From NCBI RefSeq assembly GCF_000599985.1, contig NZ_CP007445.1, positions 2,232,001-2,296,000 of the forward strand: a stretch of DNA of 64,000 bases. The letters run 5' to 3'. A program made the translations under genes and the position numbers. This DNA comes from Gilliamella apicola (lineage in GTDB: Bacteria > Pseudomonadota > Gammaproteobacteria > Enterobacterales > Orbaceae). The notes under the pieces are model-generated. The model made no database searches, was not told where the DNA came from, and saw nothing but the letters and a program-made list of their open reading frames with translations. Numbering within the stretch: the stretch's first letter is position 1; every line of letters begins with the position of its first letter. Shown here in pieces: positions 27,374 to 41,728 of this stretch.

Positions 27374-28378
27374 ATGGCGACAATAAAAGATGTTGCACAA
27401 TTAGCCAATGTTTCAGTTGCAACAGTATCTCGTGTTATCAATAATGCAAGCAATGTTAGCAATAATAAGCGTGAGATTGTAAAAACTGCTATGGAAAAAT
27501 TAAATTATTATCCAGATGCAAACGCTCGTGCTTTATCTCAGCAAAATTCCAAAACCATTGGTATTGTTGTCGCTGATGTTTCAGATCCTTTTTTTGGTGC
27601 CATGATCAGTGCAGTTGAAAAAGTAGCTTATCGAACTGGACATTTTTTATTGATTGGCAATGGTTATCACGATGAAAATAAAGAATATAATGCTATAACT
27701 CAATTAATTGAACATCGCTGCTCTTCATTGGTAGTCCATGCAAAAATGCTTTCCGATAGTGCTCTTATAAGATTGATGCAACAAGTTCCAGGGATGGTAT
27801 TGATTAATCGTGTAGTAAAAGGTTTTGAAAAACGCTGCATAGCACTTGATGACCGTTATGGTTCTTACTTAGCTGTTAAACATCTAATTCAACATGGTCA
27901 TACTAATATTGGTTATTTGTGTTCAAATCATGATATATCTGATTCATCTGATCGCTTACAAGGCTATAAAGATGCGCTTTTAGAACATAATATTGACATA
28001 GATGATAATTTGATTGCTATTTCTTCGCCAAATGAAAGAGGTGGTGAACAAGCTATGATGTCTCTTTTAGAGCGCAATCGACAGATTACCGCCATTGCTT
28101 GCTACAATGACTCTATGGCAGCAGGTGCTATTTCTGTATTATACGACAATGATATAAAAATTCCGTCAGATATTTCTATTATTGGTTTTGATGATCTATT
28201 ACTTGCTCAGTATTTACATCCTAAACTAACAACCATTCGTTACCCATTACAAACTATGGCTGAGCAAGCAGCTGAACTCGCATTACAATTAGCTAAAGAA
28301 GAAACTCCACCTGCAAATTTAATTAATGTTTATACTCCAACATTAACTAAGCGATTTTCGGTTACCCAAATTAAATAA
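27374..28378 (+). CDS. galS: LacI-family repressor, GalR/GalS type
   Basis: Cytoplasmic galactose-responsive repressor. The helix-turn-helix is IKDVAQLANVSVATVSRVIN (4-23), followed by the hinge ANARALSQQ and a periplasmic-binding-protein-like sensor domain. Blocks VADVSDPFFGAMISAVEK, LIGNGYHDENKE, HRCSSLVVHAKM, IALDDRYGSYLAVKHLIQ, YNDSMAAGAISVL and IIGFDDLLLAQYL follow the enteric GalS/GalR sequences very closely; GalS is the nearer match from memory. Length 334 is normal. It sits between the alpha-galactosidase and the porin/lacZ pair, and operators of GalR type precede those genes. No gal operon is in the window, so other targets may lie elsewhere. Confidence 0.92.
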   Translation: MATIKDVAQLANVSVATVSRVINNASNVSNNKREIVKTAMEKLNYYPDANARALSQQNSKTIGIVVADVSDPFFGAMISAVEKVAYRTGHFLLIGNGYHDENKEYNAITQLIEHRCSSLVVHAKMLSDSALIRLMQQVPGMVLINRVVKGFEKRCIALDDRYGSYLAVKHLIQHGHTNIGYLCSNHDISDSSDRLQGYKDALLEHNIDIDDNLIAISSPNERGGEQAMMSLLERNRQITAIACYNDSMAAGAISVLYDNDIKIPSDISIIGFDDLLLAQYLHPKLTTIRYPLQTMAEQAAELALQLAKEETPPANLINVYTPTLTKRFSVTQIK

Positions 28379-28406
28379 TCGACACTAGATTAAAAACTAC
28401 ATTAAA

Positions 28407-28446
28407 AAATGTCGAAAACCCTAAAAATTATGTGTTTTCGACATTT
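28407..28446. terminator. Bidirectional terminator between galS and porin gene
   Basis: A perfect 13-bp stem (arms 28407-28419 and 28434-28446) flanked by A-rich and T-rich tracts separates the convergent repressor and porin genes. Confidence 0.8.
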
Positions 28447-28469
28447 AAATTTTTATCAGATAAGATTAT

Positions 28470-30263
<1,794 letters not shown>

Positions 30264-30303
30264 TCATTATTTTATATATTAAAGAGTCTCAAAAATTTGA
30301 GAC

Positions 30304-30344
30304 AAAAAAAAACCTAAAAAATAGCGATAACTATTCTTTAGGTT
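30304..30344 (-). terminator. Intrinsic terminator or attenuator in the porin leader
   Basis: On the minus strand a 14-bp stem (arms 30331-30344 and 30311-30324, one G-U pair, 6-base loop) runs straight into a T-run (30304-30312). It lies between the predicted porin promoter and the porin start. The porin mRNA should therefore be stopped early unless read-through is controlled. Confidence 0.7.
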
Positions 30345-30396
30345 TTGCCCATAATCTTACAGTAGCAATCCAATGCTTAATAAATAAGCTTATTTA

Positions 30397-30425
30397 ATAT
30401 AACTAATAAAATTGATCATTAACAA
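30397..30425 (-). promoter_or_regulatory. Predicted porin promoter
   Basis: On the minus strand TTGTTA (30420-30425) and TTATAT (30397-30402) are 17 bases apart. The expected start near 30390 puts the CRP site centre about 60 bases upstream, a class I activator position. Confidence 0.55.
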
Positions 30426-30441
30426 TATAAATAAACATATA

Positions 30442-30457
30442 TGTGACATGTGTCACA
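30442..30457. promoter_or_regulatory. Consensus CRP site in the porin/lacZ region
   Basis: TGTGA-CATGTG-TCACA is a perfect match to the CRP core and is itself fully palindromic. It can serve both divergent genes. cyaA in the same window supports an active cAMP system; crp itself is not seen here. Confidence 0.85.
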
Positions 30458-30514
30458 TTAATATTTAATTAATAACTAAATTTCCCATTTTTAAAAGAAA
30501 TCACCAAAATATAA

Positions 30515-30530
30515 ATGTAATCGATTACAT
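30515..30530. promoter_or_regulatory. Perfect GalR/GalS-type operator before lacZ
   Basis: ATGTAATCGATTACAT is a perfect 16-bp palindrome with central CG and TGTAA half-sites. It lies about 90 bases before the lacZ start and overlaps a candidate -10 box. It matches the alpha-galactosidase operator at 15 of 16 bases. Confidence 0.8.
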
Positions 30531-30607
30531 AAAGTGTTAAATTGATCACTAAAATAAATAAAGAAACTATTTATAATAAATTAAAAACTGCTCTTCAAAT
30601 TAAATAA

Positions 30608-33700
<3,093 letters not shown>

Positions 33701-33724
33701 CAAACAAAGATTATATGACTAAAA

Positions 33725-33749
33725 TAAGGCACGGTTTAATCGTGCCTTA
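33725..33749. terminator. Bidirectional terminator between lacZ and recB
   Basis: A perfect 9-bp GC-containing stem (33725-33733 with 33741-33749, 7-base loop), flanked by AAAA on the left and ACTCTTAGTT on the right. It ends the convergent lacZ and recB transcripts. Confidence 0.75.
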
Positions 33750-33760
33750 CTCTTAGTTAA

Positions 33761-36700
33761 TTAAAGGGTTGATGTTTTGTCGCCATCAAATAATTGATCG
33801 AGTTTTTCAATAAATTCTTGCTGAGGTCGATGATAAAAAATGCCATGATCAGGCATTCCACGTAAAAAGAGATAATACACTCCACCAAAATGAGTCTCAT
33901 ATTGATAATTAGATATTCTACTTCTCAAAAATCGATGTAATGCCAAACTATAAAGCTGATATTGCAGATCATAACGATGTTCTATCATCACTTTTTTCAG
34001 TGCATTTTGCCCATAACAGTCAATATTATCACCTAACCAATTTGACTTATAATCGACCACATAATATTTTCCTTCAAATTCAAAGATTAAATCAATAAAC
34101 CCTTTTAACATACCTTGCACAGTCTCAAAGGATAATTCTGAACGTGATTGAGATAAATCATCATATTTTTTACACAAAGAATCTAATTGTTGGCAAGTTA
34201 CAGATTGGCGTATAGGTAAATAAAATTGTAACTCGTTAATACATCTACCCATTAATATTTTTGATAAGATTAATCCTGGTTTATTTAGTTCAGTCGCCAA
34301 TACTCGTCTCATCCAATCAGCGACAATGTCATTCCAATTAGAATCAAGATTGAGCTTTTTCACCATTTCTGCACATAATTTATCAATATTATCGAATGAG
34401 ACATATTCCATTATGCTGTGCATTAAAGTACCAACATATGCCCCTTTAGGAAAATGATGAATGTCATATTGCAATTCGATAAAATCTTCACTATTGGATT
34501 TAAATTGCGGTTCATCCCAATCATTGATGATATCAAGATTATAATTTAATACCGTATTCTGATGTTGCTGTAATTCAGTATAGCTGGTTACTCGCCAACA
34601 ATTTGACATCTTGCGTGTAAAAATGTTAGCCGATAGTGTTGGAACTAATAAAACAGGAGGAATATAGTGTTGACTATTAATTGGCAATTGGACATCAATT
34701 AAGTTTGCCATATTCGCAATAGCCCTTAAATCATTTCTTAAAAGATGATTAATTGCCGACTGGCTTTTTTTCAAAGAAGCGAGACCGATACTGCAATGAT
34801 ATACCGAGCGCGTCATAGCCACATATAATAAACGTAAATCCTCAGCAAGACGTTCATCTTCTATTTGTTGCTTAATTTCATCTGTCAATAACCATGCATA
34901 AGTTAACTTATAGTTATTCTCTTTATCATGATAAAATTGACTGTCAGATGATCGATACAATGAGATAAAAGGCAACCAAACAATAGGAAACTCTAACCCT
35001 TTTGACTTATGGATTGTAATAATTTTAACTAAGTTTTCATCACTCTCAAGGCGTTGTTCGTGATTTTCTAAATTAAGATCTGGACTCACTATTTGTTTGG
35101 TCAACCAACGAACTAAAGCATGAGGACTGTCTAATTCATCCGCGGCTTCTTGAAGTAATTCTCCTAGATGCATTATATTGGTTAAAGTTCGTTCACCATC
35201 TTGACGTGCTAAGATATTTTCAGCTAAATGACGTCGTCTCATCATTCTGCGTAACATGACTAAAACGCCATAATGTAGCCAAATAGCTTGGTATTGTTTA
35301 AACTCTTCTACCAAACTTTCCCACTTATCTTGGTCATCAGTAATTTGCTCAAGTTCAGTCATTGTATGACCAAACAGTGATGTCATTAGGGCTAACCGCA
35401 GTGTTGATTCGTTCTCAGGCATTAACACTGCTTGCAATAGGCTAAGTACTTCTTTTGCATCCGTTGATGAAAAAACACTACTATGATTTGATAAGTAAAC
35501 ACTTTTAACGCCTAATATTGCTAATTTTTGTCTAATGATTTCAGCTTCACGTCCTGTACGCACTAAAACAGCAATATCTGCCGTTATTACCGGACGTTGT
35601 TTTTCTTGATTATCCACTAATATTGAAGAACTCGACAATAAAGTCACAATCTGCGTTGCACAACAACTTGCCATATATTCTTGATAATCAGCATTTGTTG
35701 AAATTTCCTGCGGTAATAAATAAGCTGCTAATGCGGAGACTTCTTGATCATTTAACAACAATGCTTTTTTTTGATTTCTTTCTGCTACCTGCATTGGTAA
35801 AAAAGGAATCTCATCAAACACAAATGGGTTATCATGATTAGCAAATAGCTGATTAACCGCATTCACCATTGTTGCAGAAGAACGATGATTTACATCCATT
35901 GTATAATGATTTTCGCCCGTCGATCGTTTAGCTTCCAAATAAGTGAAGATATCTGCACCACGAAAACTATATATAGCTTGCTTTGGATCACCAATAAATA
36001 ACAATCCACGATCGGACTGCTGGCTATCGTAAATACGATTAAATATCTGATACTGTAATGGATCGGTATCTTGGAACTCATCGATTAAGGCAACACAATA
36101 TTGCGAGGCAATACTTTTCGCCAGCCGTTTACCATTTTTTACATGCAGAGCACGATTAAGTTGCCAAATAAGATCATCAAAACTTATAGCACCATTTTTT
36201 AGTTTTTCCTTATAAATCCCTTTTTGTATAACACCAACAATATCCATTAAAATTTGACTACGTAAATTAAGTGGTTGTTGATAAAGTGACTCGATTTTTT
36301 CGAAAATGGAGTGACAAGGAGCACTTTTCCCATCTTTGGTTTTTTCGTTTAATACAGATTGACGAAACTTTTCAAGTTCATCGGGTAATTCAAAGGTCTG
36401 TGTTGCTTTATTTGCCCATGTAGACACTTTGTTCAACCAATTGGGTAAATTTCGGCTGCTATAAGATTGTTTGCTTACGCCAGATTGAGTAATAATTTCA
36501 GCCAAATCAGCACAAGCAGCCAACCAATATTGTTTAATCTCTTCTATTTTTTTATAATTCTTTTCATAAAAAGCTTCAATCGTTGCTCTAATGTCAGGCT
36601 CTGATTCATTACTATCCTCAACACCTAATCCCAAATAAGGGTTAATATCTTTCAATAATGTGGCAGGATCTTTCCAAGTATCAATAATAAGATAAGCAAG

Positions 36701-37237
36701 CGATTTATCTAATGGCGTGAAATAATGACGCCAAAAGTCTTGTACTACACGCAATTGCAATTGATATTCATCAGCTACTAGCTTTTGTTCAAATAATACT
36801 CCAGATTCAAAAGCATGGCTGGTTAATATACGTTGGCAAAAACTATGAATAGTATAGATCGCCGCTTCATCCATGGACTGTTGTGCATCAGTAAGTCTTT
36901 GCACAGCTGACTGACGATCATCAATTAACTCAATTAATTTTTGATAAATAGGATCGTTATGGTGTCCTTGAAGTAAACCAAGTCTTAATTCTTGAATATT
37001 TTGACGAATACGTGAACGTAATTCTTGCGTAGCCGCTTTAGTGAAAGTTACAACAAGAATTTGGCTAACATCAAGTGGCTTTGGATAACTATTTTGACCA
37101 ATACCAAGTAATAACCTTAAATAAATAAAGGCGAGTGAATAGGTTTTACCCGTTCCTGCCGATGCCTCAATTAAACTTCGACCAGTTAAAGGTAATTCAA
37201 AAAGATTAAGTTTTTTTACTAAGCTTGATGAAACCAT
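33761..37237 (-). CDS. recB: Exodeoxyribonuclease V subunit RecB
   Basis: Helicase-nuclease subunit of RecBCD, for double-strand break repair and foreign DNA degradation. Walker A is EASAGTGKT (24-32); further helicase motifs are QMSMDEAAIYTIHSFCQR-like (MDEAAIYTIHSFCQR), ALIDEFQDTDPLQYQIF, IHKSKGLEFPIVWLP and LLYVAMTR. The C-terminal nuclease core is GFIDLIFEFEGKYYVVDYKSN. A frame extending to 37321 exists, but the ATG at 37237 matches the family start and gives 1158 residues (E. coli 1180). It overlaps the end of sixA by 19 bases. recC and recD are not adjacent, unlike the enteric recC-ptrA-recB-recD cluster, so the complex is probably encoded at several loci. Confidence 0.96.
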   Translation of the reverse strand: MVSSSLVKKLNLFELPLTGRSLIEASAGTGKTYSLAFIYLRLLLGIGQNSYPKPLDVSQILVVTFTKAATQELRSRIRQNIQELRLGLLQGHHNDPIYQKLIELIDDRQSAVQRLTDAQQSMDEAAIYTIHSFCQRILTSHAFESGVLFEQKLVADEYQLQLRVVQDFWRHYFTPLDKSLAYLIIDTWKDPATLLKDINPYLGLGVEDSNESEPDIRATIEAFYEKNYKKIEEIKQYWLAACADLAEIITQSGVSKQSYSSRNLPNWLNKVSTWANKATQTFELPDELEKFRQSVLNEKTKDGKSAPCHSIFEKIESLYQQPLNLRSQILMDIVGVIQKGIYKEKLKNGAISFDDLIWQLNRALHVKNGKRLAKSIASQYCVALIDEFQDTDPLQYQIFNRIYDSQQSDRGLLFIGDPKQAIYSFRGADIFTYLEAKRSTGENHYTMDVNHRSSATMVNAVNQLFANHDNPFVFDEIPFLPMQVAERNQKKALLLNDQEVSALAAYLLPQEISTNADYQEYMASCCATQIVTLLSSSSILVDNQEKQRPVITADIAVLVRTGREAEIIRQKLAILGVKSVYLSNHSSVFSSTDAKEVLSLLQAVLMPENESTLRLALMTSLFGHTMTELEQITDDQDKWESLVEEFKQYQAIWLHYGVLVMLRRMMRRRHLAENILARQDGERTLTNIMHLGELLQEAADELDSPHALVRWLTKQIVSPDLNLENHEQRLESDENLVKIITIHKSKGLEFPIVWLPFISLYRSSDSQFYHDKENNYKLTYAWLLTDEIKQQIEDERLAEDLRLLYVAMTRSVYHCSIGLASLKKSQSAINHLLRNDLRAIANMANLIDVQLPINSQHYIPPVLLVPTLSANIFTRKMSNCWRVTSYTELQQHQNTVLNYNLDIINDWDEPQFKSNSEDFIELQYDIHHFPKGAYVGTLMHSIMEYVSFDNIDKLCAEMVKKLNLDSNWNDIVADWMRRVLATELNKPGLILSKILMGRCINELQFYLPIRQSVTCQQLDSLCKKYDDLSQSRSELSFETVQGMLKGFIDLIFEFEGKYYVVDYKSNWLGDNIDCYGQNALKKVMIEHRYDLQYQLYSLALHRFLRSRISNYQYETHFGGVYYLFLRGMPDHGIFYHRPQQEFIEKLDQLFDGDKTSTL

Positions 37238-37674
37238 TCTAGCTTTCCAGAAGCATCTAATGATAGCTCCACACAAGCAATTGCAGCTGTTGGAAACATA
37301 GGTGGTGACACTTGTGGACAAAGCTCATTAACAAGGTATCCCACTAATGGTAAATGTGAGACAACGATTACATTACTAACACCATTAGTTGCTAGCATCG
37401 TTAATGTATCGGCTACCTGAAATGCGTTACCGCCTGGAACTAAAAATTTATCGGTTGTCACTTTTACAACACTGACCTGCGACGATAATTCTGCTAACGT
37501 TTGTTGCGCTCGTAAATAGGGGCTGACTAGACCTAAATCAAAATGGAAATTTTGCTCTTTAAGCCAAATTCCAGCTTTTTTTGCTTGTTCCATACCATAA
37601 TCAGTCAAGGTTCGACTTGAATCGGATGAAGCAGAAAATCCTGCTTCACCATGTCTCATAATACAAACTTTCAT
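37219..37674 (-). CDS. sixA: Phosphohistidine phosphatase SixA
   Basis: Small histidine phosphatase that removes phosphate from phosphohistidine proteins; in E. coli it acts on the nitrogen PTS protein NPr and was linked to ArcB. The catalytic IMRHGEAG lies at 5-12 and the second histidine in VVSHLPLVGYLV. LVSPYLRAQQTL is also typical. The start is taken at the ATG 37674; an in-frame TTG just before it is unlikely. 151 residues, normal for the family. It lies between yfcZ and recB on the same strand, and its end overlaps recB. Confidence 0.93.
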   Translation of the reverse strand: MKVCIMRHGEAGFSASSDSSRTLTDYGMEQAKKAGIWLKEQNFHFDLGLVSPYLRAQQTLAELSSQVSVVKVTTDKFLVPGGNAFQVADTLTMLATNGVSNVIVVSHLPLVGYLVNELCPQVSPPMFPTAAIACVELSLDASGKLEWFHQA

Positions 37675-37684
37675 CAATTTTTTA

Positions 37685-37981
37685 TTAACGTAATTTTAAT
37701 TGGAAGATCATACATTCTGCGCCACAGCAAAAAGTAAATGTTGCTGATAATTTAAAACCATCATTAACTTTTTCTATATTACTATTAATTTCACAAGGTT
37801 CCGTTTCAACAGCTTTGGCAGCTTGTGTCAATGATGCTAATTTAGTTTGTGCTTCTGATTCTGTTGCAAAGACATGTTCATACTCAGCGCTGCAATCTTC
37901 ATTGTCAATAATAGTACCAACATCTACACAACAACACGCTGGAGTTTCATTCGCTTTACATTTGTTTAAAGAATCTGTCAT
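37685..37981 (-). CDS. yfcZ: YfcZ/YiiS family protein
   Basis: 98 residues, Cys-rich, closely following E. coli YfcZ: KCKANETPACCCVDVGTIID at the start, AEYEHVFATESEAQ in the middle and FTFCCGAECMIFQLKLR at the end. The CCC run and the later CC and C could bind metal or act in redox chemistry, but no function is established. It ends 10 bases before sixA starts. Divergent from the transporter gene at 38128; the gap between them has TATACT/TATATT boxes on both strands. Confidence 0.9.
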   Translation of the reverse strand: MTDSLNKCKANETPACCCVDVGTIIDNEDCSAEYEHVFATESEAQTKLASLTQAAKAVETEPCEINSNIEKVNDGFKLSATFTFCCGAECMIFQLKLR

Positions 37982-38127
37982 GCTATACCTCTATTTACCA
38001 ATTAATTTAATATATAGTATACTCTTAATCATAACTAAGGGCAAAATGTAAAAAGCTTTATCATAACTCAAATTTTTGGCGTATATTAGAAACTTATTTT
38101 TATTTTCCCAATCAATTAAATATTATA

Positions 38128-39522
38128 ATGCAACAAAATAATCACGTCCGAAAAATGGCGATTTTAGTTGCCGCAACGTTCTTTATGGAAAATCTGGACG
38201 CTACGGTGATCACCACGGCAATACCTGCAATGGCAAAATCATTTTTAACCAATCCTCAAGATTTATCTATTGGTATTAGCGCCTATATGTTAGCACTTAC
38301 AATTGGTTTACCTGCGAGTGGCTGGATAGCAAATCGTTTTACTGCGTATCGAACTTTTTCCATTTCGATTGTATTATTCATGTTAGCGTCAATATTGTGT
38401 GCTTTATCGACCAGTCTGACCATGTTTACCATCGCAAGGTTAATTCAAGGATTAGGTGGATCTTTAATGGTACCGGTAGGCAGAACTGTTGTATTAAGTC
38501 GAACCGAAAAGCAGCATCTGGTTAGCACAATTTCGATTCTAGTATGGCCAGGCCTAATTGCGCCATTGATGGGACCAATTATTGGTGGATTCTTTGCTCA
38601 ATATCTCACTTGGCATTGGATATTTATTCTTAATATTCCCTTAGGTTTTATCGCTCTGTTTTTCGCTCATCGACTGTTACCCAAAGAACAACCTGAAAAG
38701 CGAACATTTGATAGTGCGGGCTTTATCGCCTGTGGCTTAGGTCTATTACTGTTTGTTTATGGGCTAGAAATGGTTTCTCACTCAAATAATAGCCTCTGGC
38801 AGGGACTTGCCATTTCTTTTGCCGGTAGTTTAGTATTAATCTTTGCCTATTATCATCTTACACATACGCAGTCTCCATTAATCAGCCTATATGCGTTTTC
38901 AAAACGCACATTTAGAATGACCTTTTTTGGAGGTTCATTAATACGAATTGGTTTAAACAGCGCACCATTTATCTTACCTCTTATGTTTCAAGTCGGCTTT
39001 GGATGGTCACCATTAACCGCTGGTTCGTTACTACTTTCACTATTTGCCGGCAATATTATTCTTAAAACCGTTAATACCCAATTAATACACAAGTTTGGAT
39101 TCCGTAAAATTCTTATCGTTAATGGTTTGTTACTGTCATTTAGCTTTGTATTATGTGCTCTTTTCACACCAGAAACACCAATCATATGGATTATATTGGT
39201 TCTATTCTTTTCTGGTGGTGCGCGTTCTATCCAATTTACCACAATCACAACACTTAGTTTTTCAGAAATAGATAAAAACGAAATACAAAGCGCCAACATC
39301 TTATCAACCATTTTTCAGCAATTAAATAACGTACTGGGTATTGTTTTAAGTGCGTTATTTCTATTTATTGCTTCCAGCTATAATGGGCATAGCCAAATGG
39401 GTTTAATGGTTGAAGACTTTCAATTAGCGCTGTTTATGGTGGCAGGAATGACTTTACTGGCGATGATTGACTTCATCACTTTACCTAAAAATGCAGGCAA
39501 CAATCTAAAAGAAAAACAATAA
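38128..39522 (+). CDS. MFS drug exporter, DHA2 (EmrB/QacA, MdtD-like)
   Basis: 464 residues of mostly membrane helices, probably 14. FFMENLDATVITTAIPAMA at the first helix is the DHA2 signature and APLMGPIIGGFFA is motif C of proton-driven exporters. Length and pattern are near E. coli MdtD (471). It is probably a drug or metabolite exporter in the inner membrane with unknown substrate. No membrane-fusion partner lies beside it, so an EmrAB-type tripartite pump is unlikely. No local regulator is seen. It is followed by a terminator shared with deaD. Confidence 0.85.
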   Translation: MQQNNHVRKMAILVAATFFMENLDATVITTAIPAMAKSFLTNPQDLSIGISAYMLALTIGLPASGWIANRFTAYRTFSISIVLFMLASILCALSTSLTMFTIARLIQGLGGSLMVPVGRTVVLSRTEKQHLVSTISILVWPGLIAPLMGPIIGGFFAQYLTWHWIFILNIPLGFIALFFAHRLLPKEQPEKRTFDSAGFIACGLGLLLFVYGLEMVSHSNNSLWQGLAISFAGSLVLIFAYYHLTHTQSPLISLYAFSKRTFRMTFFGGSLIRIGLNSAPFILPLMFQVGFGWSPLTAGSLLLSLFAGNIILKTVNTQLIHKFGFRKILIVNGLLLSFSFVLCALFTPETPIIWIILVLFFSGGARSIQFTTITTLSFSEIDKNEIQSANILSTIFQQLNNVLGIVLSALFLFIASSYNGHSQMGLMVEDFQLALFMVAGMTLLAMIDFITLPKNAGNNLKEKQ

Positions 39523-39523
39523 A

Positions 39524-39550
39524 AAACCTCTACCATAAAGATAGAGGTTT
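39524..39550. terminator. Bidirectional terminator between exporter gene and deaD
   Basis: A perfect 9-bp stem (39524-39532 with 39542-39550, 9-base loop), A-run on the left side. It separates the convergent exporter and deaD genes. Confidence 0.75.
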
Positions 39551-39605
39551 GCAACAATTAAAACTAAAAAAGTATTAACACTAAAATGTATTAAAACTAA
39601 ATGTA

Positions 39606-41375
39606 TTAAAACTTCGGCGCTGCTGGACGACCACGTTTTTTAGGTGAACTTTTGTTATCACCTGCATCAGATTTAGTACTTTTACGACCACGCTTAGTTT
39701 CCGAAGTATTACCACTAACTAAGCTCATTTTCATTGGTTGGTTAAGTACTCTTACTTTTTCAAAATGTTTTAAGATATCTTTTGGCATGCCTTTTGGTAA
39801 CTCAACTGTTGAGTAAGTTTCATAGAGCTTAATATTACCAATGTAACGACTACTGATATCTGCTTCATTTGCAATTGCACCAACAATATGACGTACTTCA
39901 ACACCGTTTTCTTTACCCACTTCAATACGGTACATATCCATTTCACCAACATCACGGCGTTCTCGACGTTTTGGCGTTTCACGATTATCACCACGTAAAC
40001 GGCGCTCACCTCCACGATTATCACGATCGCGCATTTCACGTGACGGCTTAAATACTGGGTCTGGTGGTAAAATTAATGGGCGTTCACCTTGAGCTAATTT
40101 TAATAACGCTGTAGCAATCGTTTCAAGATCAGCACCGCTATCAGCTTGTATTTGCGCTAACAAAGTTTGATATTGTGGTAAATCACTACTTTCAAGTTGT
40201 TTTTGAACTTGTTCAGTAAACTTCGCTAAGCGACGTGCTTCAAGGAGCTCTTTTGACGGCAAGCCCACTTCGGGAATTGGTTTTTTAATTGTTTGCTCAA
40301 TATTTTTAAGTAAACGACGTTCGCGGCTATCAACAAATAAAATTGCACGACCTGCACGCCCTGCTCGCCCTGTTCGCCCGATACGGTGAACATAAGACTC
40401 TGAATCTAAGGTAATATCATAATTGATAACTAAGCTGATACGCTCAACATCTAAACCACGAGCTGCAACATCGGTTGCAATTAAAATATCTAAACGACCA
40501 TTACGTAATCGATCTAATGTTTGTTCACGTAATTGTTGTGTCATATCACCGTTTAAAGCAGCACAGCTATAACCATGTTTTTCGAGCACTTCTGCAACAT
40601 CTAATGTCGCTGATTTTGTACGAACAAAAATAATTGCTGCATCAAAATCTTCAGCTTCTAAAAAGCGAACAATCGCTTCATTTTTTCGCATACCACGAAC
40701 AAGCCAATAGCTCTGTTCGATATCTGGTGCAGTTTGGTTAGTGCCTTTGATTTGTACTTCTTTAGGATTATGCATAAATCGTTTAGTAATACGACGAATT
40801 GGCGCTGGCATTGTCGCTGAAAATAGTGCTGTTTGGTGATCTTCAGGTATTGTCGCCATGATGCTTTCAACATCATCAATAAAGCCCATTCTTAGCATTT
40901 CATCAGCTTCATCAAGTACTAACCCTTTAAGATTAGAAAGATCTAACGTTTTACGATTTAAATGATCAAGTAAACGTCCAGGTGTACCAACCACAATTTG
41001 AGGCCCTTGTTTTAATGCTCTCAATTGAACGTCATAACGTTGACCGCCATATAATGCTAATACTTTTATCCCTTTCATATATTTTGAATATTCTGCGCAA
41101 GCATCAGCAACTTGAATGGCAAGTTCACGCGTTGGTGCTAGAACTAAAAGTTGTGGTGCTTTTAGATTTGCATCAATATTCATTAAGAAAGGGATTGAAA
41201 ATGCAGCGGTTTTACCACTACCTGTTTGTGCCATACCCAATACATCATTGCCTGCTAATAATAGAGGAATACATTCAGTTTGGATTGGTGATGGTTTGCT
41301 AAAACCAAGATCATTTAATGCGTTAAGGATATCCTCAGATAAACCAAGGTCAATAAAAGAAATTTCTTTTGTCAT
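39606..41375 (-). CDS. deaD: ATP-dependent RNA helicase DeaD (CsdA)
   Basis: Cold-shock DEAD-box helicase for 50S ribosome assembly and mRNA decay. Motifs: AQTGSGKT (49-56), [43 protein letters not shown] and [15 protein letters not shown]. The C-terminal RNA-binding domain reads [19 protein letters not shown]. The basic tail is shorter than in E. coli (589 residues here, 629 there) and lacks the long Gly/Arg repeats. A longer frame to 41405 exists, but the ATG at 41375 matches the family start. It closes the rpsO-pnp-nlpI-deaD order of enterics. Confidence 0.96.
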   Translation of the reverse strand: MTKEISFIDLGLSEDILNALNDLGFSKPSPIQTECIPLLLAGNDVLGMAQTGSGKTAAFSIPFLMNIDANLKAPQLLVLAPTRELAIQVADACAEYSKYMKGIKVLALYGGQRYDVQLRALKQGPQIVVGTPGRLLDHLNRKTLDLSNLKGLVLDEADEMLRMGFIDDVESIMATIPEDHQTALFSATMPAPIRRITKRFMHNPKEVQIKGTNQTAPDIEQSYWLVRGMRKNEAIVRFLEAEDFDAAIIFVRTKSATLDVAEVLEKHGYSCAALNGDMTQQLREQTLDRLRNGRLDILIATDVAARGLDVERISLVINYDITLDSESYVHRIGRTGRAGRAGRAILFVDSRERRLLKNIEQTIKKPIPEVGLPSKELLEARRLAKFTEQVQKQLESSDLPQYQTLLAQIQADSGADLETIATALLKLAQGERPLILPPDPVFKPSREMRDRDNRGGERRLRGDNRETPKRRERRDVGEMDMYRIEVGKENGVEVRHIVGAIANEADISSRYIGNIKLYETYSTVELPKGMPKDILKHFEKVRVLNQPMKMSLVSGNTSETKRGRKSTKSDAGDNKSSPKKRGRPAAPKF

Positions 41376-41728
41376 GTAAACTCGCTTAAAAATTTGAATA
41401 TACAAACTTACTTTTAGTTAATCCAATTAAGCATTTTGATTAACAAATAACAGTAATCGTTAAATTATTACTGTCTCAAACAAAGAAAGTTTATATAAAT
41501 TTATGCCAGCTCACTAAATTGAAAATTTACAACTCACCCCAATAACTAACTGCCGATATTGACTCAACTACGATCCAATGTATACAAAATAAATAAATTT
41601 AAAGCTAAATGATATTTATTTAAAAGATGATAAAACTAACTGTATTATCAAATGTTGAGAATATATTTTTTGGCAAATCAGAACTACGCTATAACAATAT
41701 TTTCACTTTTAAACTGGCATGACCCATG
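41376..41728. other. nlpI-deaD intergenic region, possible deaD leader
   Basis: 353 gene-free bases. An 8-bp hairpin at 41450-41474 (ACAGTAAT with ATTACTGT) is the main structure. E. coli deaD has a long regulated leader, and this gap could hold a similar one. No clear nlpI terminator and no promoter were recognised. Confidence 0.4.

Noticed and set aside
41116..41379. 87-codon frame on the plus strand opposite deaD
   Set aside because: It is antisense to a highly conserved gene start and has no ribosome-binding site or family pattern; a shadow frame.
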